In this document: piece after piece, positions 38,035 to 47,072 of the stretch | Numbering within the stretch: the first letter of the stretch is position 1 | Layout: each line of letters starts with the position of its first letter | Assembly: GCF_017876115.1 (NCBI RefSeq) | Contig: NZ_JAGINO010000001.1 | Span: 124,001-188,000 of the forward strand | DNA length: 64,000 nt | Direction: 5' to 3' | DNA from: Azospirillum picis | GTDB taxonomy: Bacteria; Pseudomonadota; Alphaproteobacteria; Azospirillales; Azospirillaceae | Notes under the pieces: generated by a model | Databases searched by the model: none | What the model was told of the DNA's origin: nothing | Seen by the model: only the letters and a program-made list of their open reading frames with translations | Position numbers and translations under genes: made by a program

Positions 38035-40962
38035 TCAGGCCGGCTCGACCCGGCAGAGGGTAACCTTGGTCTCCTGCATGAAGGTGACCGGGTCGTAGCC
38101 GTAGGTCGTCACCCCGTTCACCGGTTCGCCCAGCACGATCGGGTCGGTGTTGGGCGGATAGCTGCTGCGCAGGGACTCGCCCTGCCAGAAGCCGGAGAAG
38201 TGGAACGGCATGAACACGGTGCCGCTGCCCACCCGCTCCGTCACCAGCGCCCGCACCTTGGCCTTGCCGCCGTCCTCCGGCCCATAGACCCAGATCCAGG
38301 AGCCGTCCTTGATGCCCAGCCGCTCGGCGTCCTTGGTGTTGACCTCGGCGAACATCGACTGCTGCAGTTCGGCGAGCCAGGGGTTGGAGCGTGTCTCCTC
38401 GCCGCCGCCCTCATACTCGACCAGGCGGCCGGAGGTCAGCACCATGGGGAAGCGCTGGCGCAGGTCGCTGTCGGCCACCTTGAACTGCAGCGAGCGGGCG
38501 AGCTGCACCAAGCGGAAGTCGCGCCGGTCCTCGATCGCCGGGAAGGACTTGACCAGCTCCGGGCGCGGGGAATAGATCGGCTCGCGGTGGACCGGCACCG
38601 GATCCGGCAGGTTCCAGGCGACGGCACGCGCCTTGGCATTGCCGTGCGGCACGCAGCCGTGCTTCAGCGCCACGCGGATGATGCCCATCGACAGGTCGGT
38701 CTGCCAACTGACGTTGTCGATGTCCGCACCGCCGATGGCCTGGATGACGCGCATCTCCTCGGGCGTCAGGTCCTTGTCCCAGCCCAGCTTCCTCAGCACG
38801 GCCATGGTGAATTCGGGATAGCCGTCCTCAATCTCCGACCCCTTGGAATAGGAGCCGTCGGCCAGAAGCGAGACGCCGTTGCGCTCCACCCCGAAGCGGG
38901 CGCGGAAGACGCCGCCGCCATCCATGACGTGCTTAGAGGTGTCGTAGAGCACCGCCGACCCCGGATGCTTGATCTCGGGATGGCCCCAGCACGGCCATGG
39001 CAGGCCGTAATAATCGCCGGCACAGGGGCCGGAGGACGCCCGCATGGTGATCTTGTCGAAGTCGGCCTGATACTTCATGTGCATCTTCAGCCGTTCCGGC
39101 GACTGGCCGGTGGCGCCGATGGACAGGCAGCCGCGGTTCATCTCGCGCAGGATGTCCTCCGGCACCGGCCGGGTGTCCTCCACCGTGATGTGCTTGAACA
39201 TCTCGTCGGCGAAGCCCAGCTTGCGGGCCAGCAGGTACATGATGGTGTAGTCGTCCTTCGATTCGAAGATCGGCTCCACCACCCGCTCGCCCCACTGCAT
39301 CGAGCGGTTGGAGCAGGTGCGCGACCCGTCGGTCTCGAACTGGGTGCAGACCGGCAGGATGTAGGTGCCGTTCCGCCGTTCCTTGATCGCGGCGAAGGTG
39401 GTCGGATGCGGGTCGGCGATGACCAGCAGGCTGAGCTTCTCCAGCCCCTTCACCATCTCGGGCATGCGGGTGACAGTGTTGCCGCCATGGCCGAAGCATA
39501 TCATGGCGCGCAGCGGGCTCGGCTGGTCGATCTGGCCGGGCTCGGCCAGCACGGCATCGAACCAGCGGGTGGTCGGGATGCCCTTGGCCTCCATCAGGTC
39601 CTTGGAGCCGAAGCGGCCCTTCATATACTCGTAGTCGGTGTCCCAGACGCGGCAGAAGTGCTTCCAGGCGCCTTCGGCCAGCCCGTAATAGGCGGGCAGC
39701 GTGCTGACGTCGAGGCCGAAGTCCGTGGCGCCCTGCACGTTGCAGTGCCCGCGGTAGATGTTGGCGCCGCCGCCGGCGACGCCGATGTTGCCGAGGGCCA
39801 GTTGCAGGATCGACAGGGCGCGGACGTTGGCGGTGCCGACGGTGTGCTGGGTGACGCCCATGCACCAGATGACGGTGCTGGGCTTGTTCTTTGCCAGTGC
39901 CTCCGCCACCCGGCGCAGTTGGGACCCCGGGGCGCCGGTGACCCGTTCGACCTCCTCCGGGGTCCACTTCTTCACCTCGGCGCGGATCTCGTCCATGCCG
40001 TAGACGCGCTGGCGGATGTATTCCTTGTCTTCCCAGCCATTCTCGAAGATGTGCCACAGCAGGCCCCAGGCGACGGGGATGTCGGTGCCGGGGCGGATGC
40101 GGACATATTCGGTGGCGTGCGCCGCGGTGCGGGTGAAGCGCGGGTCGATGACGATGAAGGGGGCGCGGTTGTGCTCCTTGCCGCGCAGCATGTGCTGCAT
40201 CGACACCGGGTGCGCTTCCGCCGGGTTGCCGCCGACGATGAGGAGCGCCTTGGAGTTCTGGATGTCGTTGTAGCTGTTGGTCATGGCGCCGTAGCCCCAC
40301 GTGTTCGCCACGCCGGCGACCGTGGTGGAGTGGCAGATGCGCGCCTGATGGTCGACGTTGTTGGTGCCCCAGTAGGCCGCCAGCTTGCGGAAGAGGTAGG
40401 CTCCCTCGTTCGAGAACTTGGCCGAGCCCAGCCAGAAGGCGGCGTCGGGTCCGGAGGCGCGGCGGATGTCGAGCAGCTTGTTGCCGATCTCCTCGATGGC
40501 CTGGTCCCAGGAGATGCGCTGCCACTCGCCGTCCACCAGCTTGAGCGGATATTTGACCCGGCGGGTGCCCTTGGTCAGTTCACGCACGGAGGCGCCCTTG
40601 GCGCAGTGGGTGCCCTGGTTGATCGGGCTCTCCCATCCCGGTTCCTGTCCGACCCAGACGCCGTTCTGCACTTCGGCGATCACCGTGCAGCCGACCGAAC
40701 AATGGGTGCAGACGTTCTTGCGCGTCACCACCTCGACATTCGGCATGACCGGTCCGGCATCCGCCTTGCGGATCATGGCTCCGGGCAGCGCGCCCACCGC
40801 CGCGATCCCGCCGGCGGCGAGGCCGGAGCGGCGCAGGAAGCCGCGGCGGCTGACCCCCGCCTCCAGGCTGTCGGCGAGTGCGCCGAGCAGGCCCGTCCGC
40901 TTCGGACCGGCCGGTTTCAAAATGCTGCCCGGCGCCGTCGCCGAGGACCGTTTGACCAGCAT
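38035..40962 (-). CDS. fdhA: Formate dehydrogenase catalytic (molybdopterin) subunit, cysteine type
   Basis: 975 residues. A twin-arginine signal SRRGFLRRSGLAAGG (38-52) sends it to the periplasm. The 4Fe-4S motif is CTHCSVGC (85-92) with a late cysteine in GTHCAKG. The metal ligand is Cys210 in ARICHSTT, not selenocysteine, so no UGA recoding is needed. NPAEAHPVSMQHML and GVTQHTVGTANVRA bind the pterin cofactor. It oxidises formate to CO2 for respiration. The ATG at 40960-40962 has GGAGG at seven bases; an in-frame GTG two codons earlier is too close to it. Confidence 0.95.
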   Translation of the reverse strand: MLVKRSSATAPGSILKPAGPKRTGLLGALADSLEAGVSRRGFLRRSGLAAGGIAAVGALPGAMIRKADAGPVMPNVEVVTRKNVCTHCSVGCTVIAEVQNGVWVGQEPGWESPINQGTHCAKGASVRELTKGTRRVKYPLKLVDGEWQRISWDQAIEEIGNKLLDIRRASGPDAAFWLGSAKFSNEGAYLFRKLAAYWGTNNVDHQARICHSTTVAGVANTWGYGAMTNSYNDIQNSKALLIVGGNPAEAHPVSMQHMLRGKEHNRAPFIVIDPRFTRTAAHATEYVRIRPGTDIPVAWGLLWHIFENGWEDKEYIRQRVYGMDEIRAEVKKWTPEEVERVTGAPGSQLRRVAEALAKNKPSTVIWCMGVTQHTVGTANVRALSILQLALGNIGVAGGGANIYRGHCNVQGATDFGLDVSTLPAYYGLAEGAWKHFCRVWDTDYEYMKGRFGSKDLMEAKGIPTTRWFDAVLAEPGQIDQPSPLRAMICFGHGGNTVTRMPEMVKGLEKLSLLVIADPHPTTFAAIKERRNGTYILPVCTQFETDGSRTCSNRSMQWGERVVEPIFESKDDYTIMYLLARKLGFADEMFKHITVEDTRPVPEDILREMNRGCLSIGATGQSPERLKMHMKYQADFDKITMRASSGPCAGDYYGLPWPCWGHPEIKHPGSAVLYDTSKHVMDGGGVFRARFGVERNGVSLLADGSYSKGSEIEDGYPEFTMAVLRKLGWDKDLTPEEMRVIQAIGGADIDNVSWQTDLSMGIIRVALKHGCVPHGNAKARAVAWNLPDPVPVHREPIYSPRPELVKSFPAIEDRRDFRLVQLARSLQFKVADSDLRQRFPMVLTSGRLVEYEGGGEETRSNPWLAELQQSMFAEVNTKDAERLGIKDGSWIWVYGPEDGGKAKVRALVTERVGSGTVFMPFHFSGFWQGESLRSSYPPNTDPIVLGEPVNGVTTYGYDPVTFMQETKVTLCRVEPA

Positions 40963-40980
40963 GGGCACCCCTCCGGCGCG

Positions 40981-41178
40981 CTAGAGTCGGTTCAGCGCGT
41001 AGAAGCGCTTCACATGTTCGGTTTCGCGGTAGCGGGTCTTCACCTGCTCCCGGGGCGTTTCCTCCGCCCGCGCCTGTTCGCCGGGCAGAACGGTGGCCGC
41101 CGCCGCCCCGGCCGCCCCGAGCCCGAGCGTTTTCAGCAGGTCGCGGCGCTGGAGATGGGACGTCGGTTCGGTCTTCAT
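40981..41178 (-). CDS. Small Tat-signal protein of the formate dehydrogenase region
   Basis: 65 residues with a twin-arginine motif LQRRDLLKTLGLGAAG, a signal-peptide hydrophobic stretch, and a short mature tail REQVKTRYRETEHVKRFYALNRL. It matches the small Tat-target protein family seen beside fdh operons. It overlaps the upstream chaperone gene by ATGA and precedes fdhA by 18 bases. Its function is unknown; an accessory role in assembly or cofactor insertion is inferred from constant linkage. Confidence 0.85.
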   Translation of the reverse strand: MKTEPTSHLQRRDLLKTLGLGAAGAAAATVLPGEQARAEETPREQVKTRYRETEHVKRFYALNRL

Positions 41179-41813
41179 GCCTCGGCCTCCTCAAGTTCGG
41201 GGTCGTCGAGGTCGGCGGCTTCCCGCTCGACCTCCAGGAACAGCCGTCCGATGGTGCCCACCGGCCGGTAGAGGTCGGCGGAGTCCGCGGCCTCCAGGTC
41301 TCGGAAGAAGCGGCCGGCCCAGGGTGCCAGATGGCTGTCGAACATGTGACGCTGCACGGCGCGCTCGGCACCCTCGCGGATCAGGACCGCCATCACGTCG
41401 CACAGCGCGGCGATGTGGTCCTCCGGCTCGGACACGCCGTCGGCGCGCTCCAGCCCCAGCGCCTGCAGGTCGGACCGCAGGGCCGCCAGCGGCCTGTCGC
41501 TGAGGAAGCCGGTGCGGTAGTAGGAGGCGTAGGGAACCAGTTCGCCCTGGACGACGCCGATGAACAGCGCGTTGAACTCGCGCTCAGCGGCATGCGGCTC
41601 GGCGGCGCGCGCCCGTGCAGCGAGGTCATCGAAGGCGCGGCCGAGCGGCGTTCCGTCGCCGGACAGGCCGCCGACCAGGGACAGGAGCCCGCCGGACGGC
41701 GGTCCCATCAGCATCAGCGCCAGCAGACGGTAGACGTCGGCGCGCATGTCGTCCGCCCGAACCCGGTCGGCAGCCCGGAAACCGGTGCCGCCGTCCCAAT
41801 CATGAACCGTCAT
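41175..41813 (-). CDS. TorD/DmsD-type molybdoenzyme chaperone
   Basis: 212 residues, all-helical style. Family marks are RADVYRLLALMLMGPP at the start, the central FNALFIGVVQGELVPYASYY (E-x2-P-Y-x-S-x-Y motif), and EPEDHIAALCDVMAVLI. Such chaperones bind the Tat signal of a molybdoenzyme until the cofactor is in place; here the client is FdhA. It is the first gene of the fdh operon. The start MTVHDWDGG is preferred to an upstream frame extension. Confidence 0.88.
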   Translation of the reverse strand: MTVHDWDGGTGFRAADRVRADDMRADVYRLLALMLMGPPSGGLLSLVGGLSGDGTPLGRAFDDLAARARAAEPHAAEREFNALFIGVVQGELVPYASYYRTGFLSDRPLAALRSDLQALGLERADGVSEPEDHIAALCDVMAVLIREGAERAVQRHMFDSHLAPWAGRFFRDLEAADSADLYRPVGTIGRLFLEVEREAADLDDPELEEAEA

Positions 41814-41920
41814 AACATTCCCGTCGCGCCAGTCCCGCTCGACACAGGAAACACCGAGCACGAACAAAAGTTGCCCTCGCCCGTCGAGGTGACCCGACGG
41901 GGGCTATCCTTTCGCCAAGC

Positions 41921-42097
41921 CTACTCCTGCGGGCGGCCCGAGAAGTTGCGGTGTTCGATCGACGCCTCCTCCCCGACCCGGGCGCCGGTGGTGGCGAACG
42001 TCTGGTCCGCGGACCGGCTGAACAGGCCGGGAAGCGCCACGCGCGCACCGACCGCCAACAGGACGACAGCACACAGGGCAGCGAGGAAGGCTCTCAT
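41921..42097 (-). CDS. Small secreted or membrane-anchored protein, unknown
   Basis: 58 codons. The N-terminus MRAFLAALCAVVLLAVGARVALP is a clear signal or anchor helix. It is followed by a short polar tail containing DQTFATTGARVGEE and ending RNFSGRPQE. GGAG lies seven bases before CTGCCG-ATG spacing. It is upstream of and on the same strand as the fdh operon, 107 bases away, and divergent from nadA. No family is recognised; I judge it likely real by its signal and ribosome site. Confidence 0.5.
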   Translation of the reverse strand: MRAFLAALCAVVLLAVGARVALPGLFSRSADQTFATTGARVGEEASIEHRNFSGRPQE

Positions 42098-42226
42098 CGG
42101 CAGGCTCCGGGAAGCGGCGGGCGGTGCGGACAGCCGTGTTCCGGCCGATGCCGCTGATGGCGCGTATCACGGCCCACAACACCGCAGGAAACCGATTGTT
42201 TCCCGGCCCGTGATTTTCCTCTTGAT

Positions 42227-42268
42227 ATGCTCGATGAGAGAAAATACCCTTTTTCTCATATCGAGCAT
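42227..42268. promoter_or_regulatory. Palindromic operator upstream of nadABC
   Basis: Arms ATGCTCGATGAGA (42227-42239) and TCTCATATCGAGCAT (42254-42268) form an inverted repeat with a 14-base AT-rich spacer. Each arm is itself a CTC-GAG palindrome. It ends 16 bases before the nadA start, where a repressor would block transcription. Alphaproteobacterial nad operons are known to be controlled by NadQ or NrtR-type repressors; which one acts here is not decidable from the sequence. Confidence 0.65.
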
Positions 42269-42284
42269 TTAGCGGAGCATCAGG

Positions 42285-43295
42285 ATGCCCGAGGTTTCCG
42301 AACTCGCCTATACCGCGGACGTCGCCGCGGCGACCGCGCCGATCTACGAGCGGATGAAGCGCGTCGTTCCGGCTGTCGAATGGCCCTTTCATGCGCCGCT
42401 GGTCCACGCCATCAACGAATTGAAGCGCGAGCGCAACGCCGTCGTCCTGGCGCACAACTACCAGACGCCGGAGATCTTCCATGGCGTCGCCGACATCGTC
42501 GGCGACAGCCTGGCGCTGGCCGCCCAGGCAACCCGGACCGATGCCGATGTCATCGTCCTGGCCGGCGTGCACTTCATGGCGGAGACGGCAAAGCTGCTGA
42601 ATCCCTCGAAGACGGTGCTGATCCCCAGCCGCAACGCCGGCTGCTCGCTCGCCGACAGCATCACCGCCGCCGACGTCCGCCTCTTGCGCGAGGCGCATCC
42701 CGGCGTGCCGGTGGTGGCCTACGTCAACACGTCGGCCGAGGTGAAGGCGGAGGTCGACATCTGCTGCACGTCGGGCAACGCGGTCGAGGTGGTGGAATCG
42801 CTCGGCGCGGAGCGGGTGCTCTTCCTGCCCGACGAGTATCTGGCGAAATACGTCGCCACCCGGACCAGCGTCGAGATCATCGCCTGGACGGGCCATTGCG
42901 AGGTGCATGAGCGCTTCACCGGCGCCGAGATCAGCGAGTTCCGCAGCCGCTTCGACCGGCTGACGGTGATCGCCCATCCCGAGTGCCCGCCCGATGTGCT
43001 CGCCGCCGCCGATTTCGTCGGCTCGACCGCCCGCATGATCGACTTCGTCGGCAGCGAGAAGCCGCCACGGGTGCTGATGGTGACCGAATGCTCGATGAGC
43101 GACAACGTCGCCGTCGCCTCGCCGGAAACCGAGTTCGTGCGCCCCTGCAACCTCTGCCCACACATGAAGACGGTGACGCTGTCGGGGATCCTGGAGGCGT
43201 TGCGGACGCTGGAACCGCGGGTCGAGATCGCTCCCGACCTCGCCGCCCGCGCCCGCCTGGCGGTGGAGCGCATGCTGGCGGTCAAGCCGAAGTGA
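42285..43295 (+). CDS. nadA: Quinolinate synthase A
   Basis: 336 residues. It has the three cysteines that hold the 4Fe-4S cluster (in NAGCSLAD, in DICCTSGN and in RPCNLCPHM) and the substrate motifs LAHNYQTPEI, AGVHFMAETAKLL, YVNTSAEVKAE and IAHPECPPDV. It condenses iminoaspartate with dihydroxyacetone phosphate to quinolinate in NAD synthesis. It is the first gene of nadA-nadB-nadC, behind the palindromic operator. Confidence 0.95.
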   Translation: MPEVSELAYTADVAAATAPIYERMKRVVPAVEWPFHAPLVHAINELKRERNAVVLAHNYQTPEIFHGVADIVGDSLALAAQATRTDADVIVLAGVHFMAETAKLLNPSKTVLIPSRNAGCSLADSITAADVRLLREAHPGVPVVAYVNTSAEVKAEVDICCTSGNAVEVVESLGAERVLFLPDEYLAKYVATRTSVEIIAWTGHCEVHERFTGAEISEFRSRFDRLTVIAHPECPPDVLAAADFVGSTARMIDFVGSEKPPRVLMVTECSMSDNVAVASPETEFVRPCNLCPHMKTVTLSGILEALRTLEPRVEIAPDLAARARLAVERMLAVKPK

Positions 43296-43349
43296 GCGAC
43301 CGGAAACGCCCTTTCCCGCAACGGTATCGGGAGCCTCAGGAGTTCCACC

Positions 43350-45038
43350 ATGGTCTCCAGCACGCCATACGACGTCCGTGACGCCGAGGTGATCGTCGTC
43401 GGCTCCGGTCTGGCCGGCATGACGGCCGCCCTGCGGCTGGCGCCGCGTCCGGTCACCCTCATCACCAAGACCGCCGGGCTGGCCGGCGGCTCTAGCCTCC
43501 ACGCCCAGGGTGGGATCGCCGCCGCGGTCGGCCCCGGCGACCGGCCGGAGGACCATGCCGCCGACACCATTGCCGCCGGAGCCGGCCTGGTCGATGCGGC
43601 GATGGCGTCCCTGCTGACCCGCGACGGGGCGGCGCTGGTCAGCCGGCTGCTTGCCGACGGCCTGCCCTTCGACCGCGGGCCGGACGGCGCACCGCTGCTG
43701 GGGCGGGAGGCCGCCCATGGCGCTGCCCGCATCGTCCATGCCGGAGGCGATGCCACCGGGCGGACGCTGGTGACGGCATTGGCGGAGCGGTTATGCGCCA
43801 CCCCTTCGGTGCGGGTGGAAGCCGGTGCCTTCGCCGTCGATCTCGCCATGCGCAACGGCCGGGTCTGCGGCCTGCTGGCCTGCCATCCCGAAGGCTGGGT
43901 GCTGCACCGGACGCCGCGGGTGATCCTGGCAACCGGCGGGATCGGCGCCGCCTATGCCCGCACCACCAACCCGGCGGAGGCGACCGGCGACGGGCTCGCC
44001 ATCGCCGCGAGGGCCGGCGCCCGCCTCGCCGACCTGGAGTTCGTGCAGTTCCATCCCACCGCCCTTGCCGTGGACGCCGACCCGGTGCCGTTGCTGACCG
44101 AGGCGCTGCGCGGGGCCGGGGCGGTCCTGCTCGACGGCGGCGGCAGACGCTTCATGGCCGGCGAGCATCCCTTGGCGGAGCTGGCGCCGCGAGACGTGGT
44201 CGCCCGCGCCATCGGCCGGCGGGTCGCGGCGGGGGAGCCGGTGTTCCTCGACCTGCGCCCGGCTCTTGCCGCCAAGCCCGGCGGCTTTCCCACCGTGCTG
44301 GCGCTTTGCGTCGAGCACGGGCTCGATCCGTTCGCCGCACCGATGCCGGTGGCGCCGGCCGCGCATTACCACATGGGCGGGGTGGCGACCGACGCCGACG
44401 GGCGCACCAGCCTGGAGGGGTTGTGGGCCTGCGGCGAGGTCGCCTGCACAGGTGTCCACGGCGCCAACCGGCTGGCCAGCAACTCCCTGCTGGAGGCGCT
44501 GGTCTTCGGCGCCCGCGTCGCCCGCGACGTGGCGGATCGGCCGTTGCCGCCGTTGCCGCCCTTTGCCCTGCCGCGGCCACCCGCGGTGGCGGCGGACGTC
44601 GGCGGCCCCCTGTTCGACGCCGTCGGGACGGAGGCGCGCGCGGCGCTCTACGGGGGTGCCGGACTGGTCCGAGACGGCTTTGGCCTGCGCGCCGCCCGGC
44701 GCAAGCTCGACCGGCTGGCGGCGGCGCTGGACATGCTGCGCGGCGAGGGCGAATGCGGCGCCGGGGCGCCCGCACCGCCGTCGGCGGTGCGGCGTTGGGG
44801 AGAGGCCCGCAACCGCCTGCTGGTTGGCCGACTGGTCGTCCATGCCGCACTCGCCCGCGAGGAGAGCCGCGGCGCCCATTGCCGCAGCGATCATCCCCTG
44901 CCCGCGCCGGCCTCCGCCCACGGTCGCGCCGGTCCCGATCCCACCGGCCACGACCCCGGACGCCGCACCCTTACCTTGACCGATCTGGCCGGCCCCGCCG
45001 GCCCCCTGCCCGGAGACGCCGCATGCTGCATCCTCTGA
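43350..45038 (+). CDS. nadB: L-aspartate oxidase
   Basis: 562 residues. The FAD motif [17 protein letters not shown] is at the N-terminus. [39 protein letters not shown] and [24 protein letters not shown] are the succinate-dehydrogenase-flavoprotein family blocks specific to NadB. It oxidises aspartate to iminoaspartate, the NadA substrate. AGGAG precedes the ATG. The last 16 bases overlap nadC. Confidence 0.95.
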   Translation: MVSSTPYDVRDAEVIVVGSGLAGMTAALRLAPRPVTLITKTAGLAGGSSLHAQGGIAAAVGPGDRPEDHAADTIAAGAGLVDAAMASLLTRDGAALVSRLLADGLPFDRGPDGAPLLGREAAHGAARIVHAGGDATGRTLVTALAERLCATPSVRVEAGAFAVDLAMRNGRVCGLLACHPEGWVLHRTPRVILATGGIGAAYARTTNPAEATGDGLAIAARAGARLADLEFVQFHPTALAVDADPVPLLTEALRGAGAVLLDGGGRRFMAGEHPLAELAPRDVVARAIGRRVAAGEPVFLDLRPALAAKPGGFPTVLALCVEHGLDPFAAPMPVAPAAHYHMGGVATDADGRTSLEGLWACGEVACTGVHGANRLASNSLLEALVFGARVARDVADRPLPPLPPFALPRPPAVAADVGGPLFDAVGTEARAALYGGAGLVRDGFGLRAARRKLDRLAAALDMLRGEGECGAGAPAPPSAVRRWGEARNRLLVGRLVVHAALAREESRGAHCRSDHPLPAPASAHGRAGPDPTGHDPGRRTLTLTDLAGPAGPLPGDAACCIL

Positions 45039-45856
45039 CCGTCGAACCCCTCGTCCGTGCCGCCTTGGCGGAGGATCTCGGCCGGGCCGGCGACATCACC
45101 ACCGACAGCATCGTCCCGGCCGAGGCCGTGGCGACCGCCCGCATCGCGTCGCGCAAGGACGGCCGCGTCGCCGGGCTGGAGGCGGGACTCATCGCCTTCC
45201 GCCTGCTCGATCCTTCCCTGTCGGTGACGGTGGAGCGGCGGGATGGCGAAGACGTCGCCCCCGGCGATACCATCGCCGTCCTGGACGGCAGGGCCCGCGC
45301 GCTGCTGACGGCCGAGCGCACGGCGCTGAACCTGATGGGGCGGCTGTCCGGCATCGCGACGGCCACCCGTGCCCTGGTGCGTCAGGTGGAGGGCACCAAG
45401 GCCCGCATCGTTTGCACCCGCAAGACCACGCCCGGCCTGCGCATGCTGGAAAAGCATGCGGTCAGGCTCGGTGGCGGCTTCAACCACCGCTTCGGGCTGG
45501 ATGACGCGGTGCTGATCAAGGACAACCACATCGCCGTGGCCGGCGGGGTCCGCCCGGCGGTGGAGCGCGTCCGCGCCGCAGTCGGCCACATGGTAAAGGT
45601 GGAGGTCGAGGTCGACACTCTCGACCAGCTCGACGAGCTGCTGGGACTGCCGGTCGATGTCGTGCTGCTCGACAACATGGAACCGGACACGCTCCGCCGT
45701 GCGGTGCGGATGGTGGATGGCCGCCTGCTGACCGAGGCGTCGGGCAACGTGACGCCGGCCACCGTTCGCGCCATCGCCGAGTGCGGCGTCGACATGATCT
45801 CCTGCGGCTGGCTGACCCACAGCGCGCCGACCCTGGACCTTGGCCTGGACATGTGA
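45023..45856 (+). CDS. nadC: Nicotinate-nucleotide pyrophosphorylase (carboxylating)
   Basis: 277 residues. [67 protein letters not shown] and [22 protein letters not shown] are the standard quinolinate phosphoribosyltransferase blocks, including the quinolinate-binding Arg, His and Lys residues. It makes nicotinate mononucleotide from quinolinate and PRPP. It starts inside nadB, so it is translationally coupled. Confidence 0.96.
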   Translation: MLHPLTVEPLVRAALAEDLGRAGDITTDSIVPAEAVATARIASRKDGRVAGLEAGLIAFRLLDPSLSVTVERRDGEDVAPGDTIAVLDGRARALLTAERTALNLMGRLSGIATATRALVRQVEGTKARIVCTRKTTPGLRMLEKHAVRLGGGFNHRFGLDDAVLIKDNHIAVAGGVRPAVERVRAAVGHMVKVEVEVDTLDQLDELLGLPVDVVLLDNMEPDTLRRAVRMVDGRLLTEASGNVTPATVRAIAECGVDMISCGWLTHSAPTLDLGLDM

Positions 45857-45869
45857 GGAGCGGACAGCG

Positions 45870-45913
45870 CCTCCCGCTCGCCACGCACGAATTGCCTGCG
45901 GTGGAGCGGGAGG
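45870..45913. terminator. Hairpin between nadC and the convergent carbonic-anhydrase-like gene
   Basis: CCTCCCGCTC (45870-45879) pairs with GAGCGGGAGG (45904-45913), a 10-bp GC-rich stem with a 24-base loop. No T-run is seen, so it is probably a modest bidirectional terminator. Confidence 0.4.
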
Positions 45914-45949
45914 AAGAGGCGGCCGGGCCGTCGGCCTCGGGAAACCAGC

Positions 45950-46504
45950 TTAGACCGCCAGCTTCTCGACCTGGCCGTCCAGCCCCATCAGCAACAGTTC
46001 CACCTCCAGATCAGGGTGCCGTTCCCTGACCATCGTCTTCAGCTTGGCCAGATACTGGCCATGCACCTCGGCCTCCCTGGTCGGGTCGGGGGAGAGGTCC
46101 ATGCCGAGGAAGACCTTGTAGGCGCCGCAGTCACGGTGGTCCATGACGATCAGCCGCTTGATATGGTGCAGATCCTTGGCCACCGCGACATGGTCCCAGA
46201 AGGCGTCGCCCCAGGCCGGCTTCTTGTCGGTCAGGGCGCCCAGGCTGGCGCCGGCCAGGATGACGTGATCGTAGTTCGCCTGCATGTTGCGGGCGTTCAT
46301 GTAGCCGGCGACATGGCCCATCAGCCGGTAATCCATGCAGGACAGCAGCAGCGTGTCGACGCTGCCGGCACGTGCCGGGCGGCTCATCATCATCGGCGCC
46401 ATTAGCGTTACGCCGACGCCCAGCGTCGCCAGCTTCAGGAACCCACGCCGCGAACCGTGCTCGCCCTGGCAGCAGCCATGGTGATGACCGGTCGAATGCT
46501 TCAT
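45950..46504 (-). CDS. Tat-exported beta-carbonic-anhydrase-like protein
   Basis: 184 residues. A twin-arginine signal GSRRGFLKLATLGVGV (17-32) follows a histidine/cysteine-rich leader (HHHGCC). The mature part has SCMDYRL (Cys56, Asp58, Arg60) and MDHRDCGAY (His123, Cys126), the C-x-D-x-R and H-x2-C pattern that holds zinc in beta-carbonic anhydrases. It is shorter than most of that family (about 200-220 residues). A periplasmic CO2/bicarbonate role is inferred; a metal-binding protein with another function is possible. The start is ATG 46502-46504. Confidence 0.75.
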   Translation of the reverse strand: MKHSTGHHHGCCQGEHGSRRGFLKLATLGVGVTLMAPMMMSRPARAGSVDTLLLSCMDYRLMGHVAGYMNARNMQANYDHVILAGASLGALTDKKPAWGDAFWDHVAVAKDLHHIKRLIVMDHRDCGAYKVFLGMDLSPDPTREAEVHGQYLAKLKTMVRERHPDLEVELLLMGLDGQVEKLAV

Positions 46505-46594
46505 CGCGCCTCTCCCAACACGCCCCGAACCCATATCGGGGTTCCACGCGCGATGGTAGTGAGGCAATGACGGAAATTTCAATATAGGGGAATT

Positions 46595-46624
46595 CCGGAT
46601 GATGGGAACGCAACAAACATCCGG
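46595..46624. promoter_or_regulatory. Inverted repeat upstream of the carbonic-anhydrase-like gene
   Basis: CCGGATG (46595-46601) and CATCCGG (46618-46624) are 16 bases apart in an AT-richer promoter-like stretch about 90 bases upstream of the start. It is a candidate operator; the regulator is unknown. Confidence 0.35.
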
Positions 46625-46701
46625 TATCTTTATATTTTCCGGCAAGACCCGCCTGCAACCGAACCGGCGTCTTGAAGGTTGGAGGCGGCCGGTCGACGCA
46701 A

Positions 46702-46732
46702 ATCGGGCCGCCCCGTGAGGAGCGGCCCGATG
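46702..46732 (-). terminator. Hairpin downstream of a small secreted-protein gene
   Basis: ATCGGGCCGC (46702-46711) pairs with GCGGCCCGAT (46723-46732). On the minus strand it lies 27 bases after the small gene's stop and is followed only by TTTGCG, so it is a weak terminator. Confidence 0.45.
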
Positions 46733-46758
46733 CATGGGCTTTTCCGGTCGCGCGCCGA

Positions 46759-46938
46759 TCACCCGCCGCGCGTGCTGGTCGGTGCCGGTGTTCCGGCCGA
46801 ACCGATGGTATCGGTGGCCGGCGGCGGCGACGCGCTCGCACTGTGCGAGGACGAACAATCCGCGTTGGCGATCCCCGCCATCAGGAGAGCGGCGAGACCG
46901 AACAATGCGGCGACAACCGGACTGGCTCCATGAGACAT
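46759..46938 (-). CDS. Small secreted protein with an ideal ribosome-binding site
   Basis: 59 codons. A signal peptide (PVVAALFGLAALLMAGIANA) is followed by a short Ser/Pro/Thr-rich mature part beginning DCSSSHSASA; the cysteine could in principle be modified, but no clean lipobox is present. AAAGGAGGTGATCC directly upstream matches the full complement of the 16S rRNA 3' end, so translation should be very efficient. No family is recognised. It is monocistronic, with a hairpin after the stop. Confidence 0.65.
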   Translation of the reverse strand: MSHGASPVVAALFGLAALLMAGIANADCSSSHSASASPPPATDTIGSAGTPAPTSTRGG

Positions 46939-47072
46939 TGGATCACCTCCTTTCTGAAATGTTGCGACCACGGATAGCTTGCCACAGTCAGGCGCTCGGT
47001 CAATGGCCCGCAGCACGGTCTCCCAAAGGAACAGGGCCGGGCACTTTACCATGGTGCAGTACCAGAGTTCGG

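Noticed and set aside
37180..41271. A plus-strand open frame of 1,363 codons opposite the formate dehydrogenase genes
   Set aside because: It is the antisense shadow of fdhA/fdhB/fdhC in GC-rich DNA: its translation is low-complexity, while the minus strand encodes complete, motif-bearing enzymes.
46936..46955. GGATCACCTCCTTTCT, identical to the 3' end of 16S rRNA
   Set aside because: No other rRNA sequence is nearby. On the opposite strand it is simply an unusually complete ribosome-binding site for a small gene.
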